Source of the DNA: Chloroflexota bacterium
Lineage (GTDB): Bacteria > Chloroflexota > Dehalococcoidia > Lucifugimonadales > JADFKI01
Direction: 5' to 3'
Length of the DNA: 64,000 bases
Assembly: GCA_009840355.1 (NCBI GenBank)
Contig: VXNZ01000056.1
Location: forward strand, 1 to 64,000
Positions 17,623-26,824 of the stretch are shown here, one piece after another. Every line of letters begins with the position of its first letter. Position 1 is the first letter of the stretch. Under the pieces are notes generated by a model. That model had not been told where the DNA came from. It saw only the letters and a list, made by a program, of their open reading frames with translations, and did not search any database. Both the position numbers and the translations under genes were made by a program.

Positions 17623-18894
17623 ATGTCAACAGCCGAACCCGCCGCGTCTGAGCGCATATCCATGTCAGAGCGCGTCCCGATGCCCATTTCGCTCTATGTC
17701 CACATACCGTTCTGCGAGACGAAGTGCCCGTATTGCGACTTCAACACATACGCCGCAATCGAGCCTCTGATGCCGTCGTACATGGCGGCGCTGCATTCTG
17801 AAATCGTGCTGTGGGGCAGGCTGCTGCACCGCCCGAAAGTACATACCATATTCTTCGGCGGCGGCACACCGTCGTATCTGCCCGCCGGCGATATTATCCG
17901 TACTATGAGGACGATCCACGCCGCGTTCGATGTGCAGGCGGACGCTGAAGTTACGCTAGAGGCGAACCCCGGCGACTTCAGTGCGGACAAGCTTGAGGCG
18001 TACCTGGATTGCGGCATCAATCGCTTGAGCATCGGCGTGCAGAGCTTCGACGACGACCTCTTGCGTACGCTGGGACGCAAACACAACGCAGCGGACGCAG
18101 CGAATGCCTACCGTCAGGCTGCCACTGCGGGGTTAGACAACATCAGCATTGACCTGATGTATGGCTTGCCGCAGCAGAGCGCCGAGCAGTGGCAGGACAC
18201 GCTATCGCGGGCGTTGGACTTGTCGCCGCCGCACATATCCATGTACTGCCTGACGCTGGAAGGCGGCACGCCGATGGAACGCTGGGTGGAGCAAGGCAGC
18301 ATGCCGAAGCCGGACGCCGATCTCGCCGCCGATATGTACATACGGGCACAGGACGAGATGCGCCGCGCGGGATACCGACATTACGAAATATCCAATTGGG
18401 CGCAAGACGGCAAGCGCAGCCTCCACAACTTGACATACTGGCGCAACGAACCGTATCTCGGCGTGGGGCCCGGCGCGCACTCGTACATCGGCGACTATCG
18501 CTTCAACGCGCTAAAATCTCCGCGCGAGTACATACGCCTGCTGCATGATATGGCGCAGGATGCGGCGGCAGCCCCGGCACCGAACACTAGGGTGAACACC
18601 GATAACCCAGCGATACGCGCCACGATAGACAGCGTGCCCGTCGTGGACGAGATTGAGTATATCGACATGGAACTGGAGATGGCGGAGACGATGATGATGG
18701 GACTGCGCCTAGACGAAGGGATAAGCGTCAGCGCGTTTGAACGGCGATTCGGCGCTCCGCCGTCCGCGTTCTACGCCAACACGCTCGACGAACTCCGGGC
18801 ACTTAGTCTGCTCCGAGAGCAAGACGGCGCACTGCGGCTGACGCACCGCGGGCGTATGCTAGGCAATGAAGTGTTCAGCCGTTTCTTTGCTTAA
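17623..18894 (+). CDS. hemW: Radical SAM heme chaperone HemW-like protein
   Basis: A 423 aa radical SAM enzyme of the HemW/HemN family, which binds a 4Fe-4S cluster through C31-xxx-C35-xx-C38 (HIPFCETKCPYCDFNTY). FFGGGTPSYLP, EANPGDFSADKLEAYLDCGINRLSIGVQSF and DLMYGLPQQSAEQWQDTL are family blocks. HemW members act as heme chaperones; the presence of a cysteine-to-other change that separates HemW from true HemN cannot be decided by eye. It starts 11 bp after ychF and is probably co-transcribed. Several ATG codons near the N-terminus (1, 14, 20) leave the exact start open. Confidence 0.92.
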   Translation: MSTAEPAASERISMSERVPMPISLYVHIPFCETKCPYCDFNTYAAIEPLMPSYMAALHSEIVLWGRLLHRPKVHTIFFGGGTPSYLPAGDIIRTMRTIHAAFDVQADAEVTLEANPGDFSADKLEAYLDCGINRLSIGVQSFDDDLLRTLGRKHNAADAANAYRQAATAGLDNISIDLMYGLPQQSAEQWQDTLSRALDLSPPHISMYCLTLEGGTPMERWVEQGSMPKPDADLAADMYIRAQDEMRRAGYRHYEISNWAQDGKRSLHNLTYWRNEPYLGVGPGAHSYIGDYRFNALKSPREYIRLLHDMAQDAAAAPAPNTRVNTDNPAIRATIDSVPVVDEIEYIDMELEMAETMMMGLRLDEGISVSAFERRFGAPPSAFYANTLDELRALSLLREQDGALRLTHRGRMLGNEVFSRFFA

Positions 18895-19005
18895 AGACAA
18901 ACATTTGTGATACAATTGTTCGTAATCTAACTACGCGCGCGAGAATGTTGAAAGTCAGGAAGTGCGTGAACCTAATTATGACTGACTAGAATTAGAGCGT
19001 CATTC

Positions 19006-19536
19006 TTGCCATATCCAGATCCGGAAGACATCGAAAACGAGAGCGGTAGTATTGGCTTCGCTGATTGGCTTTGGCCTGTGCCAAACGACATCAAGGCGCT
19101 CTACTTTGTTCTCACATCCGTCTCGATTATAATAGTGTTAGCATTGAGAGGCTGGTATGAAATCTTCGTGGCGGCAAGTCAGTAGAGCTTAGGCGAGGTC
19201 GTCATTGAAGTCGTCGCCTTCTCTCCCGCGGCAGGTTTCTTCTCAATGTTCGTGATGTCCATCGTGGTAGCAAGAGGTATGAGGATGTTCGGAAAGAGTA
19301 TGTTCAGACAAGGCGTCATTCTGGGCGAGGAACGCGGCGAGAAACGCGGTGAAGCACGAGGCCGGGTGCGCGGCAGATCGGAAAGCATGTACGAATCAGC
19401 CGATTGGTATCATCGCAAGACAAATGCCGAAGCGCGCGGCGAGCCGTTCGATGAGCCGCCGCCGTGGGAACGCAATACCAACGGAGTCGCGCGCACTGAC
19501 ACAGGCGACGAACCGCCATTTGACCAACATAGATAA
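19006..19536 (+). pseudogene. Membrane protein gene interrupted by one in-frame TAG
   Basis: Two open segments lie in the same frame, separated by a single TAG at 19183-19185. The first (from TTG 19006, 59 codons) reads as a polar start (LPYPDPEDIENESGSIGF) followed by a membrane helix (IKALYFVLTSVSIIIVLAL). The second continues with another membrane helix (FFSMFVMSIVVARGMRMF) and a charged, repetitive tail (GEERGEKRGEARGRVRGR). Read through, they make one coherent two-helix protein of about 176 residues with a charged cytoplasmic tail. An ATG-initiated 96 aa product could still be made from 19246. I do not recognise the family. The upstream start is uncertain, so decay at the 5' end is likely. 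Confidence 0.55.
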
Positions 19537-19584
19537 CTAGAAAACAATAACTAACCGCACAGACAAGTACACCGAGGTAGCGAG

Positions 19585-20172
19585 ATGAAAGTAGTATTTT
19601 TGCAGGATGTCGCCGGCGTGGCGCAGGGCGGCGATGTCAAGGAAGTGAAGAACGGCTTTGCGCGCAATTACCTGATTCCCAAGCAGTTCGCCGTGCCTGC
19701 GACGCACAATGCGCTGCAGCGCGTCAAGCAATACGCGGAGCAGGCGGAAAAGACGCGACTGCGACTGCTGCAGGACATGCGCGAACTGTCCGAAACGCTG
19801 AACGGCAAGCGCATCGATGTGGAAATGCGCGCCGGCGCGAGCGGTCAGCTGTACGGCTCCGTCACCAACACTATCATCGCGGACAAGCTGTCCGAAATGG
19901 CAGACCGCGAGATCGATCGGCGCGGCATTGAGGTCGAAGAACCCATCCGGCAGCTCGGCAGCTTCGATGTGAGCGTGCGGCTTCACCCCGAAGTACAGGC
20001 GCAGATAGAAGTGCTGGTCTATCCGACAGGCACGACCGCGGACGCCTGGCTACAATCGCTTGAAGAGGCAGAAGAGGCTGCTGACGGCGAGGGCGAAGCC
20101 GAATCTGACGACACGGCAGACCCGGAAAACTCCACAGATTCCGAAGAAGAGAACCCTTCCGACGCTTCATAA
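19585..20172 (+). CDS. rplI: 50S ribosomal protein bL9
   Basis: bL9 binds 23S rRNA and stabilises the L1 stalk region. The N-terminal domain has the signature VAGVAQGGDVKEVKNGFARNYLIP (split here: GDVKEVKNGFARNYLIPK), then the long connecting helix and the C-terminal rRNA-binding domain (LYGSVTNTIIADKLSE). At 195 aa it is longer than the usual 148-150 because of an acidic tail rich in Glu, Asp and Ser (about 155-195), a lineage-type extension. GAGGT precedes the ATG by seven bases. dnaB follows after 107 bp, the common rplI-dnaB order. Confidence 0.96.
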   Translation: MKVVFLQDVAGVAQGGDVKEVKNGFARNYLIPKQFAVPATHNALQRVKQYAEQAEKTRLRLLQDMRELSETLNGKRIDVEMRAGASGQLYGSVTNTIIADKLSEMADREIDRRGIEVEEPIRQLGSFDVSVRLHPEVQAQIEVLVYPTGTTADAWLQSLEEAEEAADGEGEAESDDTADPENSTDSEEENPSDAS

Positions 20173-20279
20173 GACGCAACACGGCAATATATCCTTAAAC
20201 AGTCGGCGGGGAACGGCTTGCAGCCGGTTGCCCTTGAATACCCTATTGCCTACACCTGACGACCATCTAGGAGTAAGCC

Positions 20280-21668
20280 GTGTACGTTGACCGTCTGCCA
20301 CCTTACGACGCCAACGCCGAAGAATCGGTGATAGGCTCGATACTCATTGACGGCGACTCGCTGAGCCGCGTCTCTTCGTTCGTTCGTCCGACAGACTTTT
20401 ACACCGAGAAGAACCGATGGTGCTACGACGCATTCCTTGCGCTGTTCGAGCGCGGCGAGGCGATTAACCAAATCACCGTCGCGCACGAGTTGAGCCTGCA
20501 AGACAAGCTTGAGCCGCTCGGCGGCAGCGCGTACCTGAGCCATCTCGTCATGGTCGTGCCGACTTCGGTGCACATCGAGTACTACGCGCGCATTGTGCAG
20601 CGCACATCCATTATGCGCCAGCTGATCGATGTGGGCGGGCGCATCTCCGACATTGGATTCAACGAGAGCGACGCCGATACGGACGCCGCGCTCGCCAGAG
20701 CCGAGGACCTGCTGTTCCGCATCCGCGCCGGGCAGGGATCCGGCGATTTCGTGCATATCCGCGAAGTGCTCGACACCTACTTGGAAGAGAGCACCGCAAT
20801 GCACGGGCAGGATGCTTCGCACATCGCGCCCGTAACGACCGGATTCCCCGGCATAGATAACCTGCTGGGCAACGGCATGCAGCGCTCGGACATGATTGTC
20901 GTCGCCGCCCGCCCTAGCCTTGGCAAGAGCACGCTCGCCTTCAACATCGCGCGCGGCGCGGCTGAGAGCGGCAACCGTGTCGGCATTTTCAGCCTTGAGA
21001 TGAGCCGCGACCAGATTGGCATGCGCCTGCTCGCAAGCGAGGCGAATGTCGATAGCTACCGCATTCGCATCGGGCTGCTGAGCAACGACGAAGAATCGCG
21101 ATTGCTGGACTCCATCGGCGTGCTGTCCGACCTGCCGATGTACATCGACGACACGCCAATCCAGACCATCGTGGATATGCGCGGCAAAGCGCGCCGCCTG
21201 CAGTCCGAACGCGGGCTGGACTTGGTCATAATCGACTACTTGCAGCTCATCGGCGGCGGCGGACGCATCGACAACCGCGCGCAGGAAATGGGCGAGATTT
21301 CCCGCTCCATCAAGGGCATGGCGCGCGACCTGGATATTCCGGTGATCGCTTGCTCCCAGCTATCCCGCGCAATCGAACAGCGCCCCAACCACCGTCCGTT
21401 GCTGTCTGACCTGCGCGAAAGCGGCAGCATCGAGCAGGACGCGGATGTCGTGGCGTTTATCCATCGAGAGGATGTCTATGTCAGCAAGGAAGACTGGGAA
21501 AAGCGCAACCCGACCGAACCGTATCCGCAGAATATCGCGGAGATAATTTTCTCCAAGCACCGCAACGGGCCGGTTGGCACTGTGCCGCTGTACTTCCGCA
21601 ACGACCTAGTGCGCTTTGAGAGCCTTGAAACCACACCCACGCCGGAGTATGCCTACAATGAAGTTTAG
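20280..21668 (+). CDS. dnaB: Replicative DNA helicase DnaB
   Basis: The hexameric helicase that unwinds DNA at the fork. The 462 aa contain the N-terminal domain (LPPYDANAEESVIGSILID), the linker helix and a RecA-like ATPase domain with Walker A ARPSLGKST (210-218), FSLEMSRDQ, DLVIIDYLQLI as Walker B, and LSDLRESGSIEQDADVV. The start is GTG 20280, with AGGAG six bases upstream. Its 3' end overlaps the DnaD-domain gene by 11 bp, and the helicase-loader gene follows, forming a primosome operon. Confidence 0.97.
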   Translation: MYVDRLPPYDANAEESVIGSILIDGDSLSRVSSFVRPTDFYTEKNRWCYDAFLALFERGEAINQITVAHELSLQDKLEPLGGSAYLSHLVMVVPTSVHIEYYARIVQRTSIMRQLIDVGGRISDIGFNESDADTDAALARAEDLLFRIRAGQGSGDFVHIREVLDTYLEESTAMHGQDASHIAPVTTGFPGIDNLLGNGMQRSDMIVVAARPSLGKSTLAFNIARGAAESGNRVGIFSLEMSRDQIGMRLLASEANVDSYRIRIGLLSNDEESRLLDSIGVLSDLPMYIDDTPIQTIVDMRGKARRLQSERGLDLVIIDYLQLIGGGGRIDNRAQEMGEISRSIKGMARDLDIPVIACSQLSRAIEQRPNHRPLLSDLRESGSIEQDADVVAFIHREDVYVSKEDWEKRNPTEPYPQNIAEIIFSKHRNGPVGTVPLYFRNDLVRFESLETTPTPEYAYNEV

Positions 21669-22338
21669 CGGCTTCCCCGACCGCGTGCGCAGCATACCGG
21701 CGCCGGCGCCGCTGTTCGGCACGCTGCTCGAGCAGATTGACGACATCGCCGAGCTGAAGTGCCTGCTGCGCGTGATTTGGCTGCTGCAGCAGAAGAAGGG
21801 CTACCCGCGCTTCGTGGCGCACAGAGAGGCGCTTGCCGACCGCGCGCTGGCTGCGGCGCTACAAGGCGGTGCCGCCGAGATTGGCGAGTCGCTCGATACG
21901 TGCGTGCGGCGCGGCACTCTGGCAATGGCGATAATCGAACGCGACGGCAAGGAAGAACGCCTATACGCGCTGAACACGGACAGGGACAGGCGCGCACTCG
22001 CGCAGGCGGCGTCCGATGCGTTCGTCGTGGGACGCTCGCAGACTGAGCCAACACCGGAGGCCTGGGACACAGCTGATGTTGAACGCCCGAACATCTTCGC
22101 GCTGTATGAATCAAACATCGGCATGCTCAGCCCGATGATTGCAGACGAACTCAAGGAGGCGGAAGCGCTCTACCCGACCGAATGGATAGCGGACGCCTTC
22201 CGCGAAGCCGCGCTGCACAACGCGCGCAATTGGCGCTACATCGTGCGCATCCTCGAAAACTGGGAGCGAGAAGGCAGAAGGCGAGGTCAAGGCGATGGAG
22301 AATCTAGGAGACATTCTCAAAAGATTAGCCGCTACTAG
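21658..22338 (+). CDS. DnaD-domain primosomal protein
   Basis: A 226 aa protein with an N-terminal winged-helix-like part (about 10-110, CLLRVIWLLQQKKGYPRFV) and a C-terminal DnaD/DnaB-II domain (about 145-205): NIFALYESNIGMLSPMIADE then LYPTEWIADAFREAALHNAR, with the WRYIVRILENW block typical of the domain. In Firmicutes, DnaD-type proteins help load the replicative helicase at origins and restart sites. The ATG at 21658 overlaps the end of dnaB, which implies translational coupling; its own 3' end overlaps the helicase-loader gene by 44 bp. Role in helicase loading is inferred from domain and context. Confidence 0.88.
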   Translation: MKFSGFPDRVRSIPAPAPLFGTLLEQIDDIAELKCLLRVIWLLQQKKGYPRFVAHREALADRALAAALQGGAAEIGESLDTCVRRGTLAMAIIERDGKEERLYALNTDRDRRALAQAASDAFVVGRSQTEPTPEAWDTADVERPNIFALYESNIGMLSPMIADELKEAEALYPTEWIADAFREAALHNARNWRYIVRILENWEREGRRRGQGDGESRRHSQKISRY

Positions 22339-23671
22339 GCAGGCGTCCAACGGCGCGTCCAACGGCACGATAGGCGAACCGCCCTTGCCGCCAACCGACG
22401 AGCGGGACGAAGATGCCTGCCCTATATGCGGCGGCAGAGGATGGTACACGCCCGATGTCGTCGTCGGACATCCTAACTTTGGGCAGGTGATAACCTGCGT
22501 CTGCCAGCAGCAACGACTATCAGACGAGCGGTTGAGCAGGCTGCTACGATACAGCAATCTCGGACATCTGGCGCGCTTCACCTTCGATACGCTCAAGCCT
22601 GAAGGCATCGCCCAAGACGCCGACAGCCGCGAACTGTTCGCAGAGGCATGTCGCGCCGCCGCCGAGTTCGCGGAAAACCCGTCGGGATGGCTGGTTCTCA
22701 CCGGTCCTAATGGCAGCGGCAAGACGCACCTCGCCGCCGCAGTCGCCAATCACTGCATCAAGTCGGAGCATGTCGTATTCTTCATGCATGTGCCGGACCT
22801 GCTCGACCACCTGCGCGCCACCTACGCACCGAGCAGCGAATTGACATATAGCGACCTGTACACGCAGGTTGTCGATGCGCCGCTGCTCATCTTGGACGGC
22901 TTGGGCGCGCACAGCTCCACGTCTTGGGCGGAAGAGAAGTTGCAGCAGGTCATCAACCACCGTTTCAATGCCGAACTGCCCACGGTTGTAACGACCGCGA
23001 GTGACCTCACGGAACTAGACCCATACATCCGCAGCCGCCTGCAGACGGCGGGGCTTAGCCGCGTGGTGCAGACCGGCACTTACCACAAACCAAAGGCGCA
23101 CAATCTAGGGCGAGTGGCGTTAGAAATGCTGCGCGGCATGACATTCGAGACTTTCGATGTGCGCGGCAACAACCCGCGCGCAGGCGAGCAGGCAAGCCTT
23201 CAAAATGCCGCGCTTGCCGCCGTCCGATACGCGGACAATCCGCAAGGCTGGCTGACTCTGTTCGGCCCGACGGGCGTGGGAAAGACGCATCTCGCAGTCG
23301 CCATCGCCAACACGCAGCTCGAACTGGGCAACACGGTGTTCTTCGCGTTCGTGCCGGAACTGCTGGACTACTTCCGCTACACATTCGATCCGCGCAACCG
23401 CGTGTCGATGGAAAGCATCCTGGAAGATGTGAAGAACGCGCCGCTGCTCATACTAGACGACCTAGGGCAGGAGCACAACAGCCCTTGGGCGGAGGAAAAG
23501 CTGTACCAGATTTTCGTGCATCGGCACAACCATCGGCTGCCGACCGTGATAACCGGCATGCTCGATTTCACGGAGCAGACCGGTCCCATCGCATCGCGCA
23601 TTCGAGACGCGACGCTCGGTCGGCTCGTGCGCATTGACGCGCCGGACTACCGCATCAGAGAGCCACGCTAA
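22295..23671 (+). CDS. Tandem DnaC/DnaI-type helicase loader ATPase
   Basis: A 458 aa protein made of two consecutive DnaC-like AAA+ domains (about 92-260 and 280-450) behind a short zinc-finger-like segment (C42-xx-C45 ... C68-x-C70). Ordinary DnaC/DnaI loaders have one such domain and 240-310 aa. Domain 1 has Walker A GPNGSGKT (137-144) but Walker B LLILDG (D201, then G202). Domain 2 has GPTGVGKT (324-331) and an intact LLILDD (D388-D389). Both keep NPxGWL before the P-loop, WAEEKL after Walker B and SRL/SRI as the candidate arginine finger. The fusion is continuous and in one frame. It follows dnaB and a DnaD gene, so loading DnaB is the likely role. Confidence 0.88.
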   Translation: MENLGDILKRLAATRQASNGASNGTIGEPPLPPTDERDEDACPICGGRGWYTPDVVVGHPNFGQVITCVCQQQRLSDERLSRLLRYSNLGHLARFTFDTLKPEGIAQDADSRELFAEACRAAAEFAENPSGWLVLTGPNGSGKTHLAAAVANHCIKSEHVVFFMHVPDLLDHLRATYAPSSELTYSDLYTQVVDAPLLILDGLGAHSSTSWAEEKLQQVINHRFNAELPTVVTTASDLTELDPYIRSRLQTAGLSRVVQTGTYHKPKAHNLGRVALEMLRGMTFETFDVRGNNPRAGEQASLQNAALAAVRYADNPQGWLTLFGPTGVGKTHLAVAIANTQLELGNTVFFAFVPELLDYFRYTFDPRNRVSMESILEDVKNAPLLILDDLGQEHNSPWAEEKLYQIFVHRHNHRLPTVITGMLDFTEQTGPIASRIRDATLGRLVRIDAPDYRIREPR

Positions 23672-23676
23672 CGCAT

Positions 23677-24027
23677 ATGACGAACATCACCTGCGTGTTC
23701 TGCAACATCGTGGCGCGCACCGAACCCGCGACGATTCACTACGAAGACGAGCGCGTGATCATCTTCGACAATCAACTGGACTGGGTGCCGGTGCAGATTC
23801 TCGTCATTCCACGCCGGCACATGACGCAGACCGAGCTATGGCGCAGCGGCGACCTGCTGGCGCACATGGGCGACCTTGCGGCGCAGATCGGCGAAGAACG
23901 CTGCCCGAACGGATTCCGCATCCTATCCAACTTCGGCAGGGACGGCATGCAAAGCCAACCGCACGCGCACCTGCACGTAATCGGCGGCGAGTTCTTGGGA
24001 CGATACCTGCGGCAGGGCTTCGGATGA
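23677..24027 (+). CDS. HIT family nucleotide hydrolase/transferase
   Basis: A 116 aa histidine-triad protein; the family cleaves or transfers nucleotide monophosphates from adenosine-type substrates. The triad reads H96-A-H98-L-H100-V in QPHAHLHVIGG, and the N-terminal CVFCNIV with RRH is the usual zinc-type pair. ILVIPRRHMTQ is a typical core strand. The gene starts five bases after the helicase loader, and its stop overlaps the ATG of the alkylation-repair gene (ATGA), so it is the fourth gene of the dnaB operon. Confidence 0.9.
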   Translation: MTNITCVFCNIVARTEPATIHYEDERVIIFDNQLDWVPVQILVIPRRHMTQTELWRSGDLLAHMGDLAAQIGEERCPNGFRILSNFGRDGMQSQPHAHLHVIGGEFLGRYLRQGFG

Positions 24028-24814
24028 CTGAAAACACACTACGCCACTTGCAGAAAAGGCTTAACGACGCATCCGATACCAAGACAAAAGACTGGTGGGA
24101 GCGTTATCTCAAGCATGTCATACCCTTTCGCGGCGTCAAGATGGCGGGCATACGTCGCGCCTTGCACGATTGGCTTGAAGCCGAAGCAATCACCGTCCGC
24201 CTGACACCTGCCGCCCAAGTCGGCGTCGCGCTGGAACTGCTTCGCCAAGACCACGCAGAGGACAAGCTCGCCGGCATCCTGATGCTGCAAGAAGCGCTCA
24301 TACCTGCCGGAGCGGTCGATTGGCAGCGCAACCTGCCCCATTCGCCTCACTATTCGACGACGGATACATCTACGACTGGAACACCTGCGACTGGTTCTGT
24401 GTCAAGGCGCTCGACGCGCTTGTACGGCTTGAAGGCGAGCCATGCGCCCGCGCCATATCCAAATGGCGCAACGCCGGCAACCTGTGGCGACGCCGAGCGG
24501 CAAGCGTCGCGTTCATCAACCTCGCAAAGCATGGCGACGCCAACTTCGACGGCTTCGTAGATATGATGCTGGAAACCTGCGCCGCAACCATTCGCAGCGA
24601 GGAGCGGTTCGCGCAGACCGGCACGGGTTGGACACTACGCGAACTGTCGCTTGCGGAACAGGACCGTGTTGTGGATTTCATCAAGAGGCACTCGGCGCTA
24701 TTCTCCGCAGAGGGTATGCGCTACGCCACCGAGAAGATGCCAAAGGAAACTGGCGAAAGGTTGCGTAAATCTCGACGCGAGACTATGCGACATACGGGAT
24801 GTAGTGATATATGA
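24024..24814 (+). pseudogene. DNA alkylation repair protein (AlkD-like), frameshifted
   Basis: The first frame runs from ATG 24024 (MTENTLRHLQKRLNDASD) through ...ALIPAGAVDWQRNLP and the second, one base back, continues PFASLFDDGYIYDWNTCDWF to the stop at 24812-24814. Together they make a single HEAT-repeat DNA alkylation repair protein of about 263 aa, whose family has LFDDG..DWNTCDWF at just this place. A -1 step on the CCCC run at 24336-24339 joins them exactly (NLP-PFASLFDDG). So one C appears to be missing. That could be a true mutation, an assembly error in the homopolymer, or programmed slippage. The ATGA overlap with the HIT gene indicates coupling. Confidence 0.8.
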
Positions 24815-24845
24815 GCGCGGTGTGTGGGAAGAGAAGCGGGGACGT

Positions 24846-24922
24846 TGGTAGCGCATACGGGATTCGAACCCGTGGTCTCCGCCTTGAGAGGGCGGTGTCC
24901 TTGGCCGCTAGACGAATGCGCC
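24846..24922 (-). tRNA. tRNA-Glu (CUC)
   Basis: On the - strand the sequence folds as a tRNA: acceptor GGCGCAT/ATGCGCT (with a G-U first pair), D arm TCTAGCGGC, anticodon stem CCGCC/GGCGG with loop CTCTCAA (anticodon CUC), and T arm ACGGG-TTCGAATC-CCGT. CCA is encoded at 24848-24846. It lies 15 bp after tRNA-Gln and is probably cut from the same transcript. Confidence 0.95.
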
Positions 24923-24937
24923 ACACAACATATCGGC

Positions 24938-25011
24938 TGGCTGGGGATCAGGGATTCGAACCCCGGCTTACAGATCCAGAGTCTGTCGTCCTACCACTAG
25001 ACGAATCCCCA
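24938..25011 (-). tRNA. tRNA-Gln (CUG)
   Basis: On the - strand the acceptor TGGGGAT pairs with ATCCCCA, the anticodon stem is ACAGA/TCTGT with loop CTCTGGA (anticodon CUG), and the T arm is CGGGG-TTCGAAT-CCC. The discriminator is G and CCA is encoded at 24940-24938. It is the first RNA of a Gln-Glu tandem transcript. Confidence 0.95.
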
Positions 25012-25023
25012 ACCTGAACTATA

Positions 25024-25052
25024 ATTTTAGCAGGATAAGGGCGCTATATCAA
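25024..25052 (-). promoter_or_regulatory. Promoter for tRNA-Gln/tRNA-Glu
   Basis: On the - strand TTGATA (25052-25047) and TAAAAT (25029-25024) are exactly 17 bp apart. The predicted start is near 25017, six bases before the tRNA-Gln 5' end. This matches the promoters found before tRNA-Lys and the SRP RNA. Confidence 0.75.
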
Positions 25053-25085
25053 GAATGATAGCGCAGCATTCGTCCGCGCGGATGC

Positions 25086-25559
25086 CTACTGCGTGTCCAA
25101 GGCGCGCAATAGGTTCGCCATTTCGATGGCGGTTAGGCCGGCGCCGTAGCCGTTGTTGCCTTGCTTGCCGCCTGCGCGGTTGATCGCCTGCTCCAGTGTA
25201 TCGGTAGTTAGCACGCCGAAAATTACGGGGATACCGCTGTTGAAACCTGCGTTGGCGATGCCCTTTGCCGCTTCGCCCGCCACATGCTCGTAGTGGTCTG
25301 TCTCGCCGCGTATCACGGCGCCAAGGCATATTACCGAGTCGTATTGGCCCGATTCCGCCAGCTTCTTCGCCGTCAAGGGCAACTCGAACGAACCTGGCAC
25401 ATACGCCACACTCACGTCGTCGTCGCGCACGCCATGCCGGGACAGCGCAGCGCGCGCGCCATCAAGCAGCCGCGATGTGATGAAGTCGTTAAATGTCGCG
25501 ACCACTATGGCGACTCGCAGCCCTTCGCCATTCATGCCGCCCTGCAATTCCACGCTCAT
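25086..25559 (-). CDS. ribH: 6,7-dimethyl-8-ribityllumazine synthase
   Basis: The penultimate enzyme of riboflavin synthesis condenses the pyrimidine with dihydroxybutanone phosphate. The 157 aa contain ATFNDFIT, VPGSFELPL, LGAVIRGETDHYE with the active-site histidine, and PVIFGVLTTDTLEQAINRAGG. Length is normal for the family, which assembles as pentamers or 60-mers. The start ATG is three bases after the ribBA stop. Order in the operon is dcd-ribD-ribE-ribBA-ribH. Confidence 0.96.
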   Translation of the reverse strand: MSVELQGGMNGEGLRVAIVVATFNDFITSRLLDGARAALSRHGVRDDDVSVAYVPGSFELPLTAKKLAESGQYDSVICLGAVIRGETDHYEHVAGEAAKGIANAGFNSGIPVIFGVLTTDTLEQAINRAGGKQGNNGYGAGLTAIEMANLLRALDTQ

Positions 25560-25562
25560 TGG

Positions 25563-26801
25563 TTATCCCCCAGCCGCCAAGTCATCCGTCGGCGCGGAGT
25601 CTAGGTCTAGTATGTGCCCCATTCGCTGAATCTTCGTATCCATGTATCGGCGATTCTCTTCGGTCACGGGCGCGATAAGCGGCACCTGCTCTACCAGCTC
25701 CAGCCCGAAGCTTTCGATGCCCACGCGCTTTTTCGGATTGTTCGTCAGGAAACGCATCTTGCGCACGCCGAGATCGACGAGAATCTGCGCGCCGACACCG
25801 TACTGACGCGCGTCCGGCGGGAAACCCAGTCTGATGTTCGCGTCAACCGTGTCCAGCCCTTCATCGTCTTGCAGCGCGTATGCCTTCAGCTTATTGTGGA
25901 TACCGATGCCGCGCCCTTCCTGACGCATATACAGGAACACGCCGGATTCCTCCTTGCCGATTGCTTTAAGGGCGAGGTCCCTCTGGTCGCCGCAGTCGCA
26001 CCGTATGCTCCCGAACACATCCCCGGTCAGACACTCGCTATGCACGCGCACAAGCGTTGCCTTGTCCGGGTATATTTCGCCCTTCACCAGCGCGACATGC
26101 TCATGCCTGTCAACGAGGCTGTTGTACGAAACTGCCGTGAACACACCGTATTTTGTCGGCACGCGCGCCTCAGACACGCGCTCGATTAGCCGCTCGTGTT
26201 CTTGACGAAAGGCGATGATGTCCGCTATCGCCACGATTTTCAGGTCGTGTTTCTCGGCAAATTTTTCCAGATCCGGCATTCGCGCCATATTGCCATCGTC
26301 TGCGACAACCTCGCAGATAACGCCCGCAGGCTGCAAGCCGGCAAGCCGCGCCAGATCGACGACCGCCTCGGTGTGTCCGGTGCGCTTCAGCACGCCGCCT
26401 TCGGTATAGCGCAGCGGAAAAATGTGTCCCGGCTGCGCGAGGTCTTCCGGCTTCGTGCGCGGGTCTATCAGCGCCTTTATCGTCGCCGCGCGGTCATGCG
26501 CCGATATGCCGGTGGTCGCGCCGTCTAGCACATCGACGGATACGGTGAACGCCGTGCCCATCCGCGCCGTGTTGTTGTAAGTCATCATGGGGATGCGGAG
26601 CTGCTCGAGGCGCTGCGGAATTATCGGAACGCAGATTAGACCGCGCCCTTCCATCGCCATGAAGTTTACCGCTTCCGGCGTAATCAGCTCCGCCGCCATA
26701 GCAAGGTCGCCTTCGTTCTCGCGGTCCTCGTCGTCCACGACGACGACCATCTTGCCCGCTTTGATGTCCTTGATTGCGTCGTTAATGCTAGACAGCGGCA
26801 T
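25563..26801 (-). CDS. ribBA: Bifunctional DHBP synthase / GTP cyclohydrolase II
   Basis: A fused enzyme supplying both riboflavin precursors. Residues about 1-200 are the RibB domain ([14 protein letters not shown], the metal-binding start, and [15 protein letters not shown]). Residues about 205-400 are RibA, with the zinc motif [21 protein letters not shown] and the GTP-binding block [10 protein letters not shown]. Both active regions look intact, so it should be bifunctional. 412 aa is the usual length. It follows ribE by 23 bp. Confidence 0.96.
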   Translation of the reverse strand: MPLSSINDAIKDIKAGKMVVVVDDEDRENEGDLAMAAELITPEAVNFMAMEGRGLICVPIIPQRLEQLRIPMMTYNNTARMGTAFTVSVDVLDGATTGISAHDRAATIKALIDPRTKPEDLAQPGHIFPLRYTEGGVLKRTGHTEAVVDLARLAGLQPAGVICEVVADDGNMARMPDLEKFAEKHDLKIVAIADIIAFRQEHERLIERVSEARVPTKYGVFTAVSYNSLVDRHEHVALVKGEIYPDKATLVRVHSECLTGDVFGSIRCDCGDQRDLALKAIGKEESGVFLYMRQEGRGIGIHNKLKAYALQDDEGLDTVDANIRLGFPPDARQYGVGAQILVDLGVRKMRFLTNNPKKRVGIESFGLELVEQVPLIAPVTEENRRYMDTKIQRMGHILDLDSAPTDDLAAGG

Positions 26802-26824
26802 TTTCAGCCTCCTGTATCGTCATG

